NCBI GenBank assembly: GCA_963575745.1
Contig: CAUYUJ010011479.1
Coordinates: 1 to 22,718 of the forward strand
DNA from: Prorocentrum cordatum
Taxonomy: Eukaryota; Sar; Dinophyceae; Prorocentrales; Prorocentraceae
Length of the DNA: 22,718 bases
Direction of reading: 5' to 3'
Shown in pieces: positions 10,371 to 17,722 of the stretch. A model generated the notes under the pieces. The model searched no databases and was not told where the DNA came from. It worked only from the letters and a program-made list of their open reading frames with translations. The first letter of the stretch is position 1. The number at the start of each line of letters is the position of its first letter. The position numbers and the translations under genes were made by a program.

Positions 10371-11235
10371 ACCCGAGACAAGGCCGACTCCTGCAGACCT
10401 GTGATCTTCGTACTGGCACGTGGCAAGCTCGATAGCGTCGAGGACGCGGGGCGGGTCGTGCTCCCAGTCGGGCTCCGCCGAAGTGCACACAGAATCGATC
10501 CCTGCCACCGTGCCGCGTGCACTCCGCCACGCGTAATGGCCACCAGCGAAAGTGTTCAAGGCGCGAAGGAAGGATTGCAAAAAAACCTAAGGATTCCAAA
10601 AAAGGATTGCAAAAAAACCCAGGATTGCAAAAAAACCTTTGCAATCCAGGGTTTTTGTTGCAATCCTTTGCAACCCAGGGTTTTTTTGCAATCCTTCGTG
10701 GCTTGCGTTGTCCAGGAAAGTGCGAAAATGCGTTCCGTTCTCGTTTTCTTCCGCTGGCTGGCAACCACCAGTGGATGGTGCGGTGATCTCTTCCACTCTG
10801 GCATTGGTATACATTCCCAGGAAGGGTTCGCCTCTCGGCCACTTCGTGCGTGCCCACAGCTCCCACTCGAGAAGTGCGTCCCAAAAAATGCGTTTATCAT
10901 GGTCCTCAGCGTCCTCGGTGGGAGCATGGCCACATAACCGTCAGCACGGCGCCGTTGAGCAAGCTGATAATTTGGATCATGAGCTTGGGGGAGATGGCTT
11001 TCAGGAACAGTTCGCGAGACTTGAGTTAGTGCCGTAGCCAGATCTGGACCCCGGGCTGGCCGGCAGGCGTGGCGGCCGTGATGGCCATGCCGTAGAATAT
11101 CCCAGTCTTGATCTGCTCGAGGGGAAATCGTCCCTCTTGTATGCACAGTACATCTATCCCGATGTCGTTGAATTGTTTCTCCAACAGCTGGGCGCGTCCA
11201 AGGGAGGAGGGCAAAAGGCCGTGGGACGGGGACAG
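10371..11235 (-). pseudogene. LINE endonuclease domain (EEP/APE-like), broken
   Basis: The first part (11214 to about 10935) has LLEKQFNDIGIDVLCIQEGR, where the Glu is the expected metal-binding residue, and then GVQIWL. A TAA at 11026-11028 interrupts it. After a frameshift near 10925-10935 the frame gives HAPTEDAED, FWDAL, then MYTNARVEE where the family has a D-x-N motif, so the catalytic Asp appears replaced by Tyr. It then gives ENGTHFRTFLDNA. A 123-bp foldback insertion follows. The frame resumes with LNTFAGGHYAWRS, GTVAGIDSVCTS and finally EDHR, the expected Asp-His terminus. Residue roles are from the family; the breaks are read directly. Confidence 0.85.
10572..10694. mobile_element. 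123-bp foldback insertion in the LINE endonuclease
   Basis: The insert is bounded by GGATTGC on the left and GCAATCC on the right. Copies of GGATTGCAAAAAAACC run along the left half and their reverse complements along the right half, so the whole piece can fold back. It interrupts the endonuclease between FLDNAS and LNTF. Its length is a multiple of three, and removal leaves an open frame (SHEFLRALNTF). It has an in-frame TAG of its own. No target-site duplication is evident. Confidence 0.8.
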
Positions 11236-11264
11236 CCTTTAAGATATCGACACGCATGCCAACA

Positions 11265-11690
11265 CAGATGGTCAAAGCGGCGCGCAGACAGCAGACATCC
11301 TAGCACGCAGGCCAGCAGACGGAGAGAGAGGACACACCCTGGCGTTCACATTCCAGGACACATGTTTTGGCACATCCCACGGCACGTCGAGCACATTCCA
11401 GGCACGCATTCCAGCAGGTGGAGACGCCGGAGCAGCGCGCAGACAGCAGACATCCCAGCACGCAGGCCAGCAGACGGAGAGAGGACACACCCCGACGTTC
11501 ACATTCCAGGACACATATCTTCGTTCGTTCCAGGGCACGTCAGCACATTCCAGGCACGCGTTCCAGTCCAGCACAGACCAGGCACTCATCCCAGCAGACG
11601 GAGACAGGACACACCCCGGCGTTCAGTCCAGGACACATCTCTTCGCGCATTTCAGGGCACGTCCAGCACATTCCAGGCACGGTCGGTCGA
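11265..11690. repeat. Tandem repeat, units of ~155 and ~124 bp
   Basis: The words CAGCAGACGGAGA, GACACACCC, TTCCAGGACACAT, GGCACGTC and AGCACATTCCAGGCACG recur in the same order three times, with the CAGCAGACGG word at 11313, 11468 and 11592. Short TTCCAGGMACR sub-repeats are present within units. Confidence 0.85.
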
Positions 11691-11756
11691 AATAACGCAG
11701 TGCGAGATCACACCCGTAGGTATGATAATACTATTGTTTAACAATTAACGGTCAAC

Positions 11757-11759
11757 ACC

Positions 11760-11802
<43 letters not shown>

Positions 11803-11828
11803 GCAACAGCAGCAACAACAACAACAAA
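11757..11828. repeat. AAC microsatellite
   Basis: About 24 triplets, nearly all AAC with a few AGC, in the same orientation as the other AAC tracts. It is followed by ATATTTCACCCGAGTGCTCG and a TCCCCTCATGGGGGA stem near 11885-11899, which may be a very diverged start of the dispersed repeat seen at 1613, 2374 and 5572. Confidence 0.9.
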
Positions 11829-12205
11829 TATTTCACCCGAGTGCTCGATACTTCTATATGCAGCACGCATCCATCATGATATCTCTCCCCTCATGGGGGA
11901 TGTGTTGCTTGCTCGCGGGTGCCCGGTAGTCCCTCTCCCTGATCTCCCGGGCGAGAAGGTCTTGACAACACCCCTTCCGAGGCACCTCAACATCTCCAGC
12001 CCGGATGGCACATCGCCTTCGCGATCTCCCTGCCCGGGCCTAGGCACCACGACGCCCGAGTGGCTTAAGACCTTTGGGGGGGGCCTTACAACCTTTGGGG
12101 GGGGCCGCGTGGAGAGCCCCCAGAGCCTCTGTGGGAAGCTTCAGAGCTCAGACCCTTAGGCTTTCGACCCCTTCCCGGGGGCCGCTTTTGCGTCGGCCAC
12201 TTCCT
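11829..12205. other. Unrecognised stretch with a short G-run duplication
   Basis: No gene is recognised. The only structure seen is a duplicated ACCTTTGGGGGGGGCC at about 12069-12105. Confidence 0.55.
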
Positions 12206-12215
12206 GATGGCGCTG

Positions 12216-12304
12216 GGACTCGTCGTCGTCGTCGTCGCTGCCGCCGCCGCCGCCGTCCTCATTGTCGTCGTCGTCGTCGTCGTCGACGTCGTCGTCGTCG
12301 TCGG
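12216..12304. repeat. GTC/GCC trinucleotide repeat
   Basis: A near-pure CGTCGTCGTC run is interrupted by GCCGCCGCC. Same type as the tract at 165-460 and in the same orientation. Confidence 0.9.
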
Positions 12305-12394
12305 GCCCAGAAACGGCCCGGGGTCTCGACTTGCCGAGGATGTCTCAGCCGAGGGCGCCCGCTCGGGATTCCGCGCCAGGCTTCGCCAGAGTCG

Positions 12395-12780
12395 CCCGGC
12401 ACAGAACAGGAAAATTGGCGAGCCGCCAGAAACAGAACAGGAAATTGGCATGAAAGTTGGCGAGAAAGTCGGCGTGTAAGTCGAAGACAAGGAAGGAGGG
12501 GGAGGGAATGAGGGAGAGGGAGGGAAAGAGAGAGAGAGAAGGCTCCGGCGACCGGCGTGATAATTGGCGTGCGAATTCGAAGATAGAAGGGAAAGCGAGA
12601 GAAAGATAAGGAAATCTGGCGAGATTCAAATGAAAACGGAGAAAGTTGGGGAAAGTTGGTGGAGAGAACCGCGGGGGAAGATAAGGAAAGGTAGGAAAAG
12701 AGACGGGGAGAGAGGACCACGACGACGACCACCACCACCACGACGACGACGACGACGGCGACGACGACACGCCCCATGAC
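12395..12780. repeat. Purine-rich and CGA-type low-complexity tract
   Basis: Imperfect AAAGTTGGCGAG-like words (12410-12470) pass into GGAGGGA/GAGAGA purine sequence (12486-12540), more GAGAAAG-type sequence to about 12720, and a CGACGACGAC/CACCAC tract (12717-12770). Frames on both strands are open and low-complexity. Confidence 0.75.
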
Positions 12781-12821
12781 ACAAGCGAGAGAGAGGTCGC
12801 GCGGAGCAGGTACGAGAACGC

Positions 12822-13170
12822 AAAAGCGCATTCAGAGTGTCCAGCAAGAAATTAGGGAAGCCTCAAGGCCTGTTGGGAGTTTTGAGCAAAAGCGGAAGAA
12901 CTATCGAGCGGGAGCGTCGTTGCTTGCAGGGGGCCTTGAAGCGGGAGCGCTGGTCCTGAGGTGAGACGCAGGGAGGTACGGAGCGGGAGCGCCGATTTGG
13001 TTGGATTGTCGGCTTTGCGGGGCGACCAAAAGCCGGAGCGTTGTTGTTGTCGTTGGGTGGCCGGTTTTGGCGCACCACCGAAACGCCGGAGCGCGAGCCT
13101 AATTTTCAGAAGGAACGCGGCCGGCCCCCTGGCGACAGCGCGAAAGCGTATTCAGGGTGTCCAACAATAA
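12822..13170. repeat. Element bounded by ~25-bp direct repeats, with GCGGGAGCG motifs
   Basis: AAAGCGCATTCAGAGTGTCC at about 12832 recurs as AAAGCGTATTCAGGGTGTCC at about 13143, an offset of 310 bp. Between them are several GCGGGAGCG or GCCGGAGCG words, each followed by a short variable stretch. No coding potential was recognised. Confidence 0.65.
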
Positions 13171-13396
13171 CAATTGTTTTGTAGTTCGGGTTCAATCCGC
13201 ACCGCAGAATCTCAAGTCAACCACGCGCCCAATGACAGCGAATGACCGCTCGGCCCCTTCACTCTGGTCAAAATATCCAGGACCGCCGCCGGGGGGGAGT
13301 TCTCTGGGGTCTTCGGCAGGTGTTCGGCACACAGGGTAGAGATATGTACGCATCCCTTGGCGATCACGGGCGTGACCAAGGGGGGGGAGGGGGCCG

Positions 13397-13481
13397 GTAA
13401 CGTCACGATTCGCGCCAGCACCATTTGGGAATGCCTAGGGATGGTTTCCCAAGACGGCGCCAGCGCGAATCGTGGCGTCAC
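13397..13481. repeat. Long hairpin, ~35-bp arms
   Basis: The left arm 13397-13431 and right arm 13445-13481 are reverse complements with about seven substitutions, all transitions, and one extra base. The shared core is CACGATTCGCGC. The loop is about 13 bases. It sits between two GGGGAGGG-type G-rich stretches. The rest of 13171-13777 holds no recognised gene. Confidence 0.85.
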
Positions 13482-13777
13482 TACAAAGGGTGGGGAGGGC
13501 GGCGGCGGGGCCAGTAATTTGCGTTATCGCGAATATTTCAAATGGGCTCCTACATTTGGCCCTGGGAGGGCAGGGGCAGGAGGGGCCTAAACATGTTCAC
13601 TGCGCCTCGCGCTGAGGGCTGGGAGCGTCGCCTCCCGGCTCCAGGCGGGGGGGGGCGGGGGGGCGCTCCCGGTCCGCCGAGGTCCGCCTGTTGTGCCCTC
13701 GCAGGCCCGCGCCTCCAAGGCTTGATCGGGGGAGAAAAACGACAGCATACACTTGGCGGACCAACGACCCGCATAAA

Positions 13778-13788
13778 CACACACACAC

Positions 13789-13826
<38 letters not shown>

Positions 13827-13850
13827 CACGCACACGCACACGCACACACA
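13778..13850. repeat. CA dinucleotide microsatellite
   Basis: An ACAC run of about 70 bp with a few ACGC interruptions. Frames across it give alternating Thr-His or Cys-Val and are not coding evidence. Confidence 0.95.
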
Positions 13851-13851
13851 T

Positions 13852-13943
13852 TTTCGGAGCTCCGCGCGGTCTTCCAGGACCGGGGCCTGGACTCCCCTGG
13901 CGGCGGGTCCGGCGCCGCCTCTGGCGCACCCCGCGCGCCAGGA
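13852..13943 (+). repeat. ~90-bp inverted-repeat unit, left copy
   Basis: Starts TTCGGAGCTCCGCGCGG and continues through CCTGG and GGCGCCGCCTCTGGCGC to CGCGCGCCAGG. It aligns with the reverse complement of 14171-14264. Its start also matches the start of 14126-14160. Confidence 0.75.
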
Positions 13944-14125
13944 AAGGGGGCGCAGCGCAGAAATCCACGAATTCCCCGCGGACCGTTGAAAACTCGTGCT
14001 TTTGCCGCTTTGGCTTCGCCTCTCTTGCCTCCCGTGTGGGCCCGCCGCCTCGTGGCTCCAGAGGAGGGAAGAGTGGAGAGGCGCCCCACGCTGTTCGAGC
14101 AATAGACCACTGCATAAAAAAAGAT

Positions 14126-14264
14126 GTTCGGAGTTCCGCGCGGATCGCATGGATCCGCGCTGGACCCCCCCTCCATGGCGCGCGGAGCGCGGCAGGGGCG
14201 GCGCCAGAGACGCTGCCAGGGGGGCCCAGGCGCCGATCCAAGAAATCCGCGCGGAGCTCCGACA
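14126..14264 (-). repeat. ~139-bp foldback element with 27-bp inverted ends
   Basis: The left end GTTCGGAGTTCCGCGCGGAT pairs with the right end, whose reverse complement is GTCGGAGCTCCGCGCGGAT. The right two thirds are an inverted copy of 13852-13943. Flanking sequence 13944-14125 is unrecognised. Confidence 0.75.
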
Positions 14265-14357
14265 CTTTACAATCGGACCGAGGTATAAGATCGAGGTCGG
14301 TTCGGAGAGGGTACCCTCATGTTCTTCGTGTCTGTTGGATGGTCTTGTGCATCCTGG

Positions 14358-14412
14358 GGAGGAGAGACCCTAGGAGGTTTTTGCGGGAGGAGAGACCCTA
14401 GGAGGTTTTGCG
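14358..14412. repeat. Tandem duplication, 28/27 bp
   Basis: GGAGGAGAGACCCTAGGAGG plus TTTTTGCG is repeated at once, differing by one T. It appears recent. Confidence 0.9.
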
Positions 14413-15105
14413 CGTTCGTAGAGATTGCTTGTATTGCCCAGGTCCGACTGTATGCAGGTTGCTTGTCCTTCAGTTGTGCCTTCGGCCATGGCCGCGCCGG
14501 TCACGATGCGAGAAACAGTCAACGGTGCGTGAAAACTCAATCTCGAGCTCTCACGAACTCCGTTGCTGGTAGAACCTTGAACCTTCATCCAGAATGTCGG
14601 CCACGCACTAAGGCTTGGCATCGCTCGGACGTGTGCGTTTTTTCTCGGCGAGGGCGTTCGAGAGACATCCTCGACCATCGGGCCCCAAAAAAAAACGCGC
14701 ACGAACCCGAAAAATGCAATGTGGATGGCCGTCCGAGCGACGGCGAGGAGGGGGGGCAGGGGGATGGAGGGACGATTTCTCAGAAGCAGCCTCCTCCCAA
14801 GAAGCCTTCTCCCCCCCTCCCCCATATACCCCCGTGCGCGCCGCCACTGCTGGCAGAACCGTGAACCTCGAGCCACTCTATCCGGCGATTCTGCAAAGGA
14901 AGTGGGTTGGAAGAGTGGCAATCTCTAGCTGGCAACGAGGAGACATGGCAAAGTGTTGCTCCCGAGTTTGTCCGCTGGGCGGTGAAGGCACACCTCGACT
15001 CCCGAGAGCACCGCGCACAGCCCTGCCCTTCGCGGGCCGCCCTGACAGGACTTTGACCTTGACCCTGACCTGAACCCTGAACCACGATGGCTTGAGCCCA
15101 ACCCT
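14413..15105. other. No gene recognised
   Basis: About 690 bp with a short A run near 14689, a C-rich/G-rich stretch (14745-14830), and a loose direct repeat of GCTGGYAGAACCNTGAACCT (about 14564 and 14850). A 143-codon minus frame reaches in from the GGA tract to the right. No domain seen. Confidence 0.5.
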
Positions 15106-15111
15106 GCGCCC

Positions 15112-15176
15112 CCCCCCACCACGCCTGACACCCCCGGGCTCCTGGGCCCCCGCGCGTGCTGTTTTAAGGACCCCCC
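15112..15176 (+). repeat. Dispersed repeat, copy 1 (matches 17205-17270)
   Basis: CACGCCTGACACCCCCGGGC, GCTCCTGGGCCC, then GTGCTGTT and a C run also occur in order at 17205-17270 with similar spacing. Both copies lie next to a GGA tract. Confidence 0.7.
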
Positions 15177-15206
15177 AGCCTGCAAGATCACACGCCGGGA
15201 CCCGGA

Positions 15207-15286
15207 GGAGGAGGCGGAGGAGGAGGAGGAGGAGGAGGAGGAGGAGGAGGAGGAGGGGGAGGGGGAGGGGGAGGGGGGGAGGGCAA
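15207..15286. repeat. GGA trinucleotide repeat
   Basis: A near-pure GGA run ends in GGGGGA units. Poly-Arg/Glu/Gly frames over it are artefacts. Confidence 0.95.
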
Positions 15287-15412
15287 GCTAGGTGCGCTCG
15301 CGTCAACATCTGACATCCTACCCCTCCCTCCCATCCCTTCCCTTTGAGCTACTTCATTGTCCTCTCACCGAATCGGGCTTCGCATCTGACCCTGTTACCT
15401 AAGAGGGAAAGG

Positions 15413-15563
15413 AGGAGGACGACGGCGCGATGAAAACGAAGACGACGACGACGAAGACGACGACGACAACGACTTCCACGACGACGACGACGGCGGCGGC
15501 GACGACGACGACGACGATGAGGACGACCGGCGACGAAGACGACGACGACGACGACGCGACCGC
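15413..15563. repeat. GAC trinucleotide repeat
   Basis: GACGACGAC runs with AAG, GGC and TTC interruptions. It is the complement of the GTC tracts further left. The gap 15287-15412 has no recognised feature. Confidence 0.9.
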
Positions 15564-15580
15564 GCCGGAGCGGCACCCGA

Positions 15581-15700
15581 GCCCAGAGCGTAGCATGTCA
15601 TAGCACTACAGAGCGTAGCATGCCATAGCATGGCGTAGAAAACCACTGCAGAGCGTAGCATGTCATAGCGGGGTGTGGCATTGCGTAGTGAGGCATCGAA
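15581..15700. repeat. GAGCGTAGCATG repeat block 1
   Basis: Three units of GAGCGTAGCATGYCATAGC at irregular spacing (25 and 40 bp). The word CATGCCATAGCATGG is nearly palindromic. The block recurs at 15991-16085. Confidence 0.8.
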
Positions 15701-15990
15701 ACAAACACGACAACGTCGAAAAAAAACGACGACCGCAGGGTGCAGGGCGAACGAAGCCAGATTCCAGGGATACTGAAAACCAACGGGGTCCCTATACTCG
15801 CTGTCGGGGTACACGGCTGGCGAAACAAGAGGAGGCGGAGGAAGAAAAGGATCAGGAGGTTGGGGGGGATCAGGAGGAACAAGAAAGAGGTGGAAAGGGA
15901 TCAGGGGGGTCGGAAACGGATTATGTGTAAGATAGGCCGCAAAGGGGAAAGGCGCTAAGGCGAGAGCACAATTGAAAGCACCAGCGATGG
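15701..15990. other. No gene recognised, purine-rich
   Basis: About 290 bp, with AGGAGG and GGGGGATCAGG words near 15830-15920. Small open frames on both strands have no recognisable motif. Confidence 0.5.
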
Positions 15991-16085
15991 AGCCCAGAGC
16001 GTAGCATGCCATAGCACTGCAGAGCGTAGCATGTCATAGCATGGCGCAGAAGAGCAATGCTGAGCGTAGTATGTCATAACATGGG
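15991..16085. repeat. GAGCGTAGCATG repeat block 2
   Basis: Same order of units as block 1 (AGCCCAGAGCGTAGCATG at its start, GGCGYAGAA in the middle), offset 400-410 bp, with scattered transitions. Confidence 0.8.
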
Positions 16086-16100
16086 ACGCGGGACGCATGC

Positions 16101-16450
16101 GCTGCAGCGGCAGCACGATCTGGAACGACCAGAGGCGCAGAATTGGGACCGACGCTGCAGCGGGAGCGACATGTTGAAGAGCCGAAGAGTGCCGTAGTGC
16201 CAAGAAAACAATACGGCAGCACGATTTGGAATGAGCAGAGGCGCAGACATGGGACCAACGCTGCAGCGGGAGCACCATTGTTGAAGAGCCGAAGAACGCC
16301 ACTGGAGCGGAGCATATCATAGCATGGGGCCGGGGACCGTTGCACTGCAGCGGCAGCACGATTTGGAACGACCAGCGGCGCGGAAATTAGGACGAACGCT
16401 GCAGCGGGAGCAACATTCTGAAGGACCGGAAAGACTCGGATTTTCAAAAA
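16101..16450. repeat. 53-bp minisatellite, left array
   Basis: Units start with GCTGCAGCGGGAGCACGATT and continue with GGAAC, GAGCGG/CCAGAGGCGC and GAAATTGGGACC. Unit starts at 16101 and 16154, then 16260, then about 16345 and 16398, so perfect 53-bp steps alternate with partly divergent units of ~106 bp. Confidence 0.85.
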
Positions 16451-16454
16451 CATA

Positions 16455-16487
16455 TATAAAACCAAACTCCCGGGAATCCTGTGCGGA
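16455..16487. repeat. Array-end direct repeat, copy 1
   Basis: AAAACCAAACTCCCGGGAAT and CCTGTG follow the left array. The same sequence, slightly changed, follows the right array at 16827-16857. Confidence 0.75.
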
Positions 16488-16628
16488 AAAGGACGCCGCC
16501 CAAAAGGGGGGCTTTCTGCGGCCCCAAAAATCAACGAATCGACACCGGATGTGTAATCACCTCCAATGTTTTTGCTGGGGATCATTTTCTAGATTTGGGG
16601 CTTCTTAAAAAGGATCGAAAACGTCGGC

Positions 16629-16812
16629 GCTGCAGCAGGAGCACGTTTTGGAACAACGAGAGGCGCAGAAATTGGGCCAGCGCTGCAGCGGGAGCACGAT
16701 TCGGAACGAGCGGGAGCGCGGAAATGAGGCCAGCGCTGCAGCGGGAACACGATTCGGAAGGAGCGGGAGCCCGAAAATGAGGCCAGCGCCTCAGCGAGAG
16801 CAGCATTTTAGA
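16629..16812. repeat. 53-bp minisatellite, right array
   Basis: Units start at 16629, 16682, 16735 and 16788, exactly 53 bp apart. The last (GCCTCAGCGAGAGCAGCATT) decays into AACAAAAC sequence. Between the arrays, 16488-16628 is unrecognised. Confidence 0.95.
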
Positions 16813-16826
16813 ACAAAACACAAACG

Positions 16827-16857
16827 AAAACCCAACTCCGGGGAATCCTGTATGTAA
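16827..16857. repeat. Array-end direct repeat, copy 2
   Basis: GAAAACCCAACTCCGGGGAA and TCCTGTATG match 16455-16487. The pair shows that array plus tail was duplicated as one unit of about 370 bp. Confidence 0.75.
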
Positions 16858-16939
16858 AAAAACAGTACGCGGGGGGTGCCGAATATTTTCCGGACGCCAT
16901 CATGGGAAGTGGGAGAGTAGTATTCACATTGTGTAATTG

Positions 16940-17200
16940 TGGAGGGGGAGGGGGAGGGGGAGGGTGGGCAAGGGGGGGAGGGGAGGGGACCGAGGCGGAG
17001 GAGGAGGAGGGGTTGAGGAGAGAATGAGGAGGAGGTGGAGGCGGAGGTGAGGTGGAGGGTGGAGGTGGAGTTGGGGGGGAGGTGGAGGTGGAGGTGGAGG
17101 TGGAGGAGGAGGAGGAGGAGGAGGAGGAGGAGAGGAGGAGTTGGAGGAGGAGCGCGGCGGCGGCGGCGGCGGCGGAGGAGGAGGAGGAGGAGGACCACCA
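16940..17200. repeat. GGA/GGT/GGGGGA G-rich tract
   Basis: GGGGGA hexamers, GGAGGT and GGAGGA runs make up most of this stretch, with a short GCG run near 17155-17173. The 341-346 codon minus frames over 16791-17833 are products of this tract and the CCT tract to the right. Confidence 0.9.
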
Positions 17201-17204
17201 CGCC

Positions 17205-17270
17205 CCTACCACGTCTGACACCCCCATGCTCCTGGGCCCTCCGTGTGCGCTGTTCGAAGGCCCCCCCCCG
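17205..17270 (+). repeat. Dispersed repeat, copy 2 (matches 15112-15176)
   Basis: CACGTCTGACACCCCCATGC, GCTCCTGGGCCC and GTGCGCTGTTCGAAGG match copy 1. Sequence 17271-17395 is GC-rich and unrecognised. Confidence 0.7.
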
Positions 17271-17395
17271 TGCGTGGCGTCCGGGCGGCATGGCGGGCGG
17301 CCCTGGCTTGCGCGCCCTGCGCCCGCCGCTCCTCGCCTGCGCTGGCGCCGCGGCCGCGGCCACTGCCAGGGAGGCTCTCGCCTCGTCCCCTCTGC

Positions 17396-17505
17396 CCCCG
17401 TCCTTCTCCTCCGCCTCCTCTTCCTCCGCCTCCTCCTCCTCCTTCTCCTCCTCCTCCTCCTCCTCCTCCTCCTCCTCCTCCTCCTCCTCCTCCTCCCCCT
17501 CCGCC
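17396..17505. repeat. CCT trinucleotide repeat
   Basis: CTCCTCCTC run with TTC interruptions on the left side. It is complementary to the GGA tract upstream, so the two could pair. Confidence 0.95.
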
Positions 17506-17545
17506 TCCCCGCAGTGCACGTCGCGGGCGGGGACTGGGGCTGGGG

Positions 17546-17722
17546 GTCTGAGGCGGCCGAGCGCTGGTGGCGGCGAGTAGGGCGGGGGGGCGAGCTTCGA
17601 GGTCGATATGCTAGGCTCGAGACGTTTTCTGGGTGTCTGAGGTGGCTGAGCGCTGGTGGCGGCGAGCAGGGCGGTGGTGCGAGGTTCGAGTTCGAGGTGC
17701 TGGGCTCGAGACGGTTGCTTTT
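17546..17722. repeat. 89-bp tandem duplication
   Basis: GTCTGAGGCGGCCGAGCGCT at 17546 and GTCTGAGGTGGCTGAGCGCT at 17635 start two units. Both continue with GGTGGCGGCGAG, GCGAG, TTCGAGGT and GGCTCGAGACG. Differences are mostly transitions. Confidence 0.9.

Larger units (their letters stand above)
7195..11240 (-). mobile_element. Decayed LINE (non-LTR retrotransposon), ~4 kb
   Basis: Read on the minus strand, the element has the order apurinic-type endonuclease (about 11235-10371), reverse transcriptase (about 10188-7793) and C-terminal C2H2 finger (7792-7214). Such elements copy themselves by nicking target DNA and reverse-transcribing their RNA at the nick. The combination, together with the QYGG motif ahead of motif A, resembles dinoflagellate LINEs as I recall them; a search would be needed to name the clade. 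It is dead: in-frame stops at 11026-11028, 9077-9079 and 7790-7792, frameshifts near 10925-10935 and 9200, and two nested foldback insertions. Ends are approximate. No clear A-tail or target duplication was seen. Confidence 0.9.

Noticed and set aside
10572-10694. Canonical GT-AG intron
   Set aside because: No GT at the donor edge and no AG at the acceptor edge on the LINE strand with edges that restore the frame.
11033-11042. Dinoflagellate spliced-leader sequence
   Set aside because: Only CCGTAGCCA is present; the rest of the leader is absent, and the site is within the LINE endonuclease.
11829-11960. Fourth copy of the dispersed repeat
   Set aside because: Only the AAC tract, a CTCGATAC word and a C-rich/G-rich stem are shared; too little to call, though mentioned as possible.
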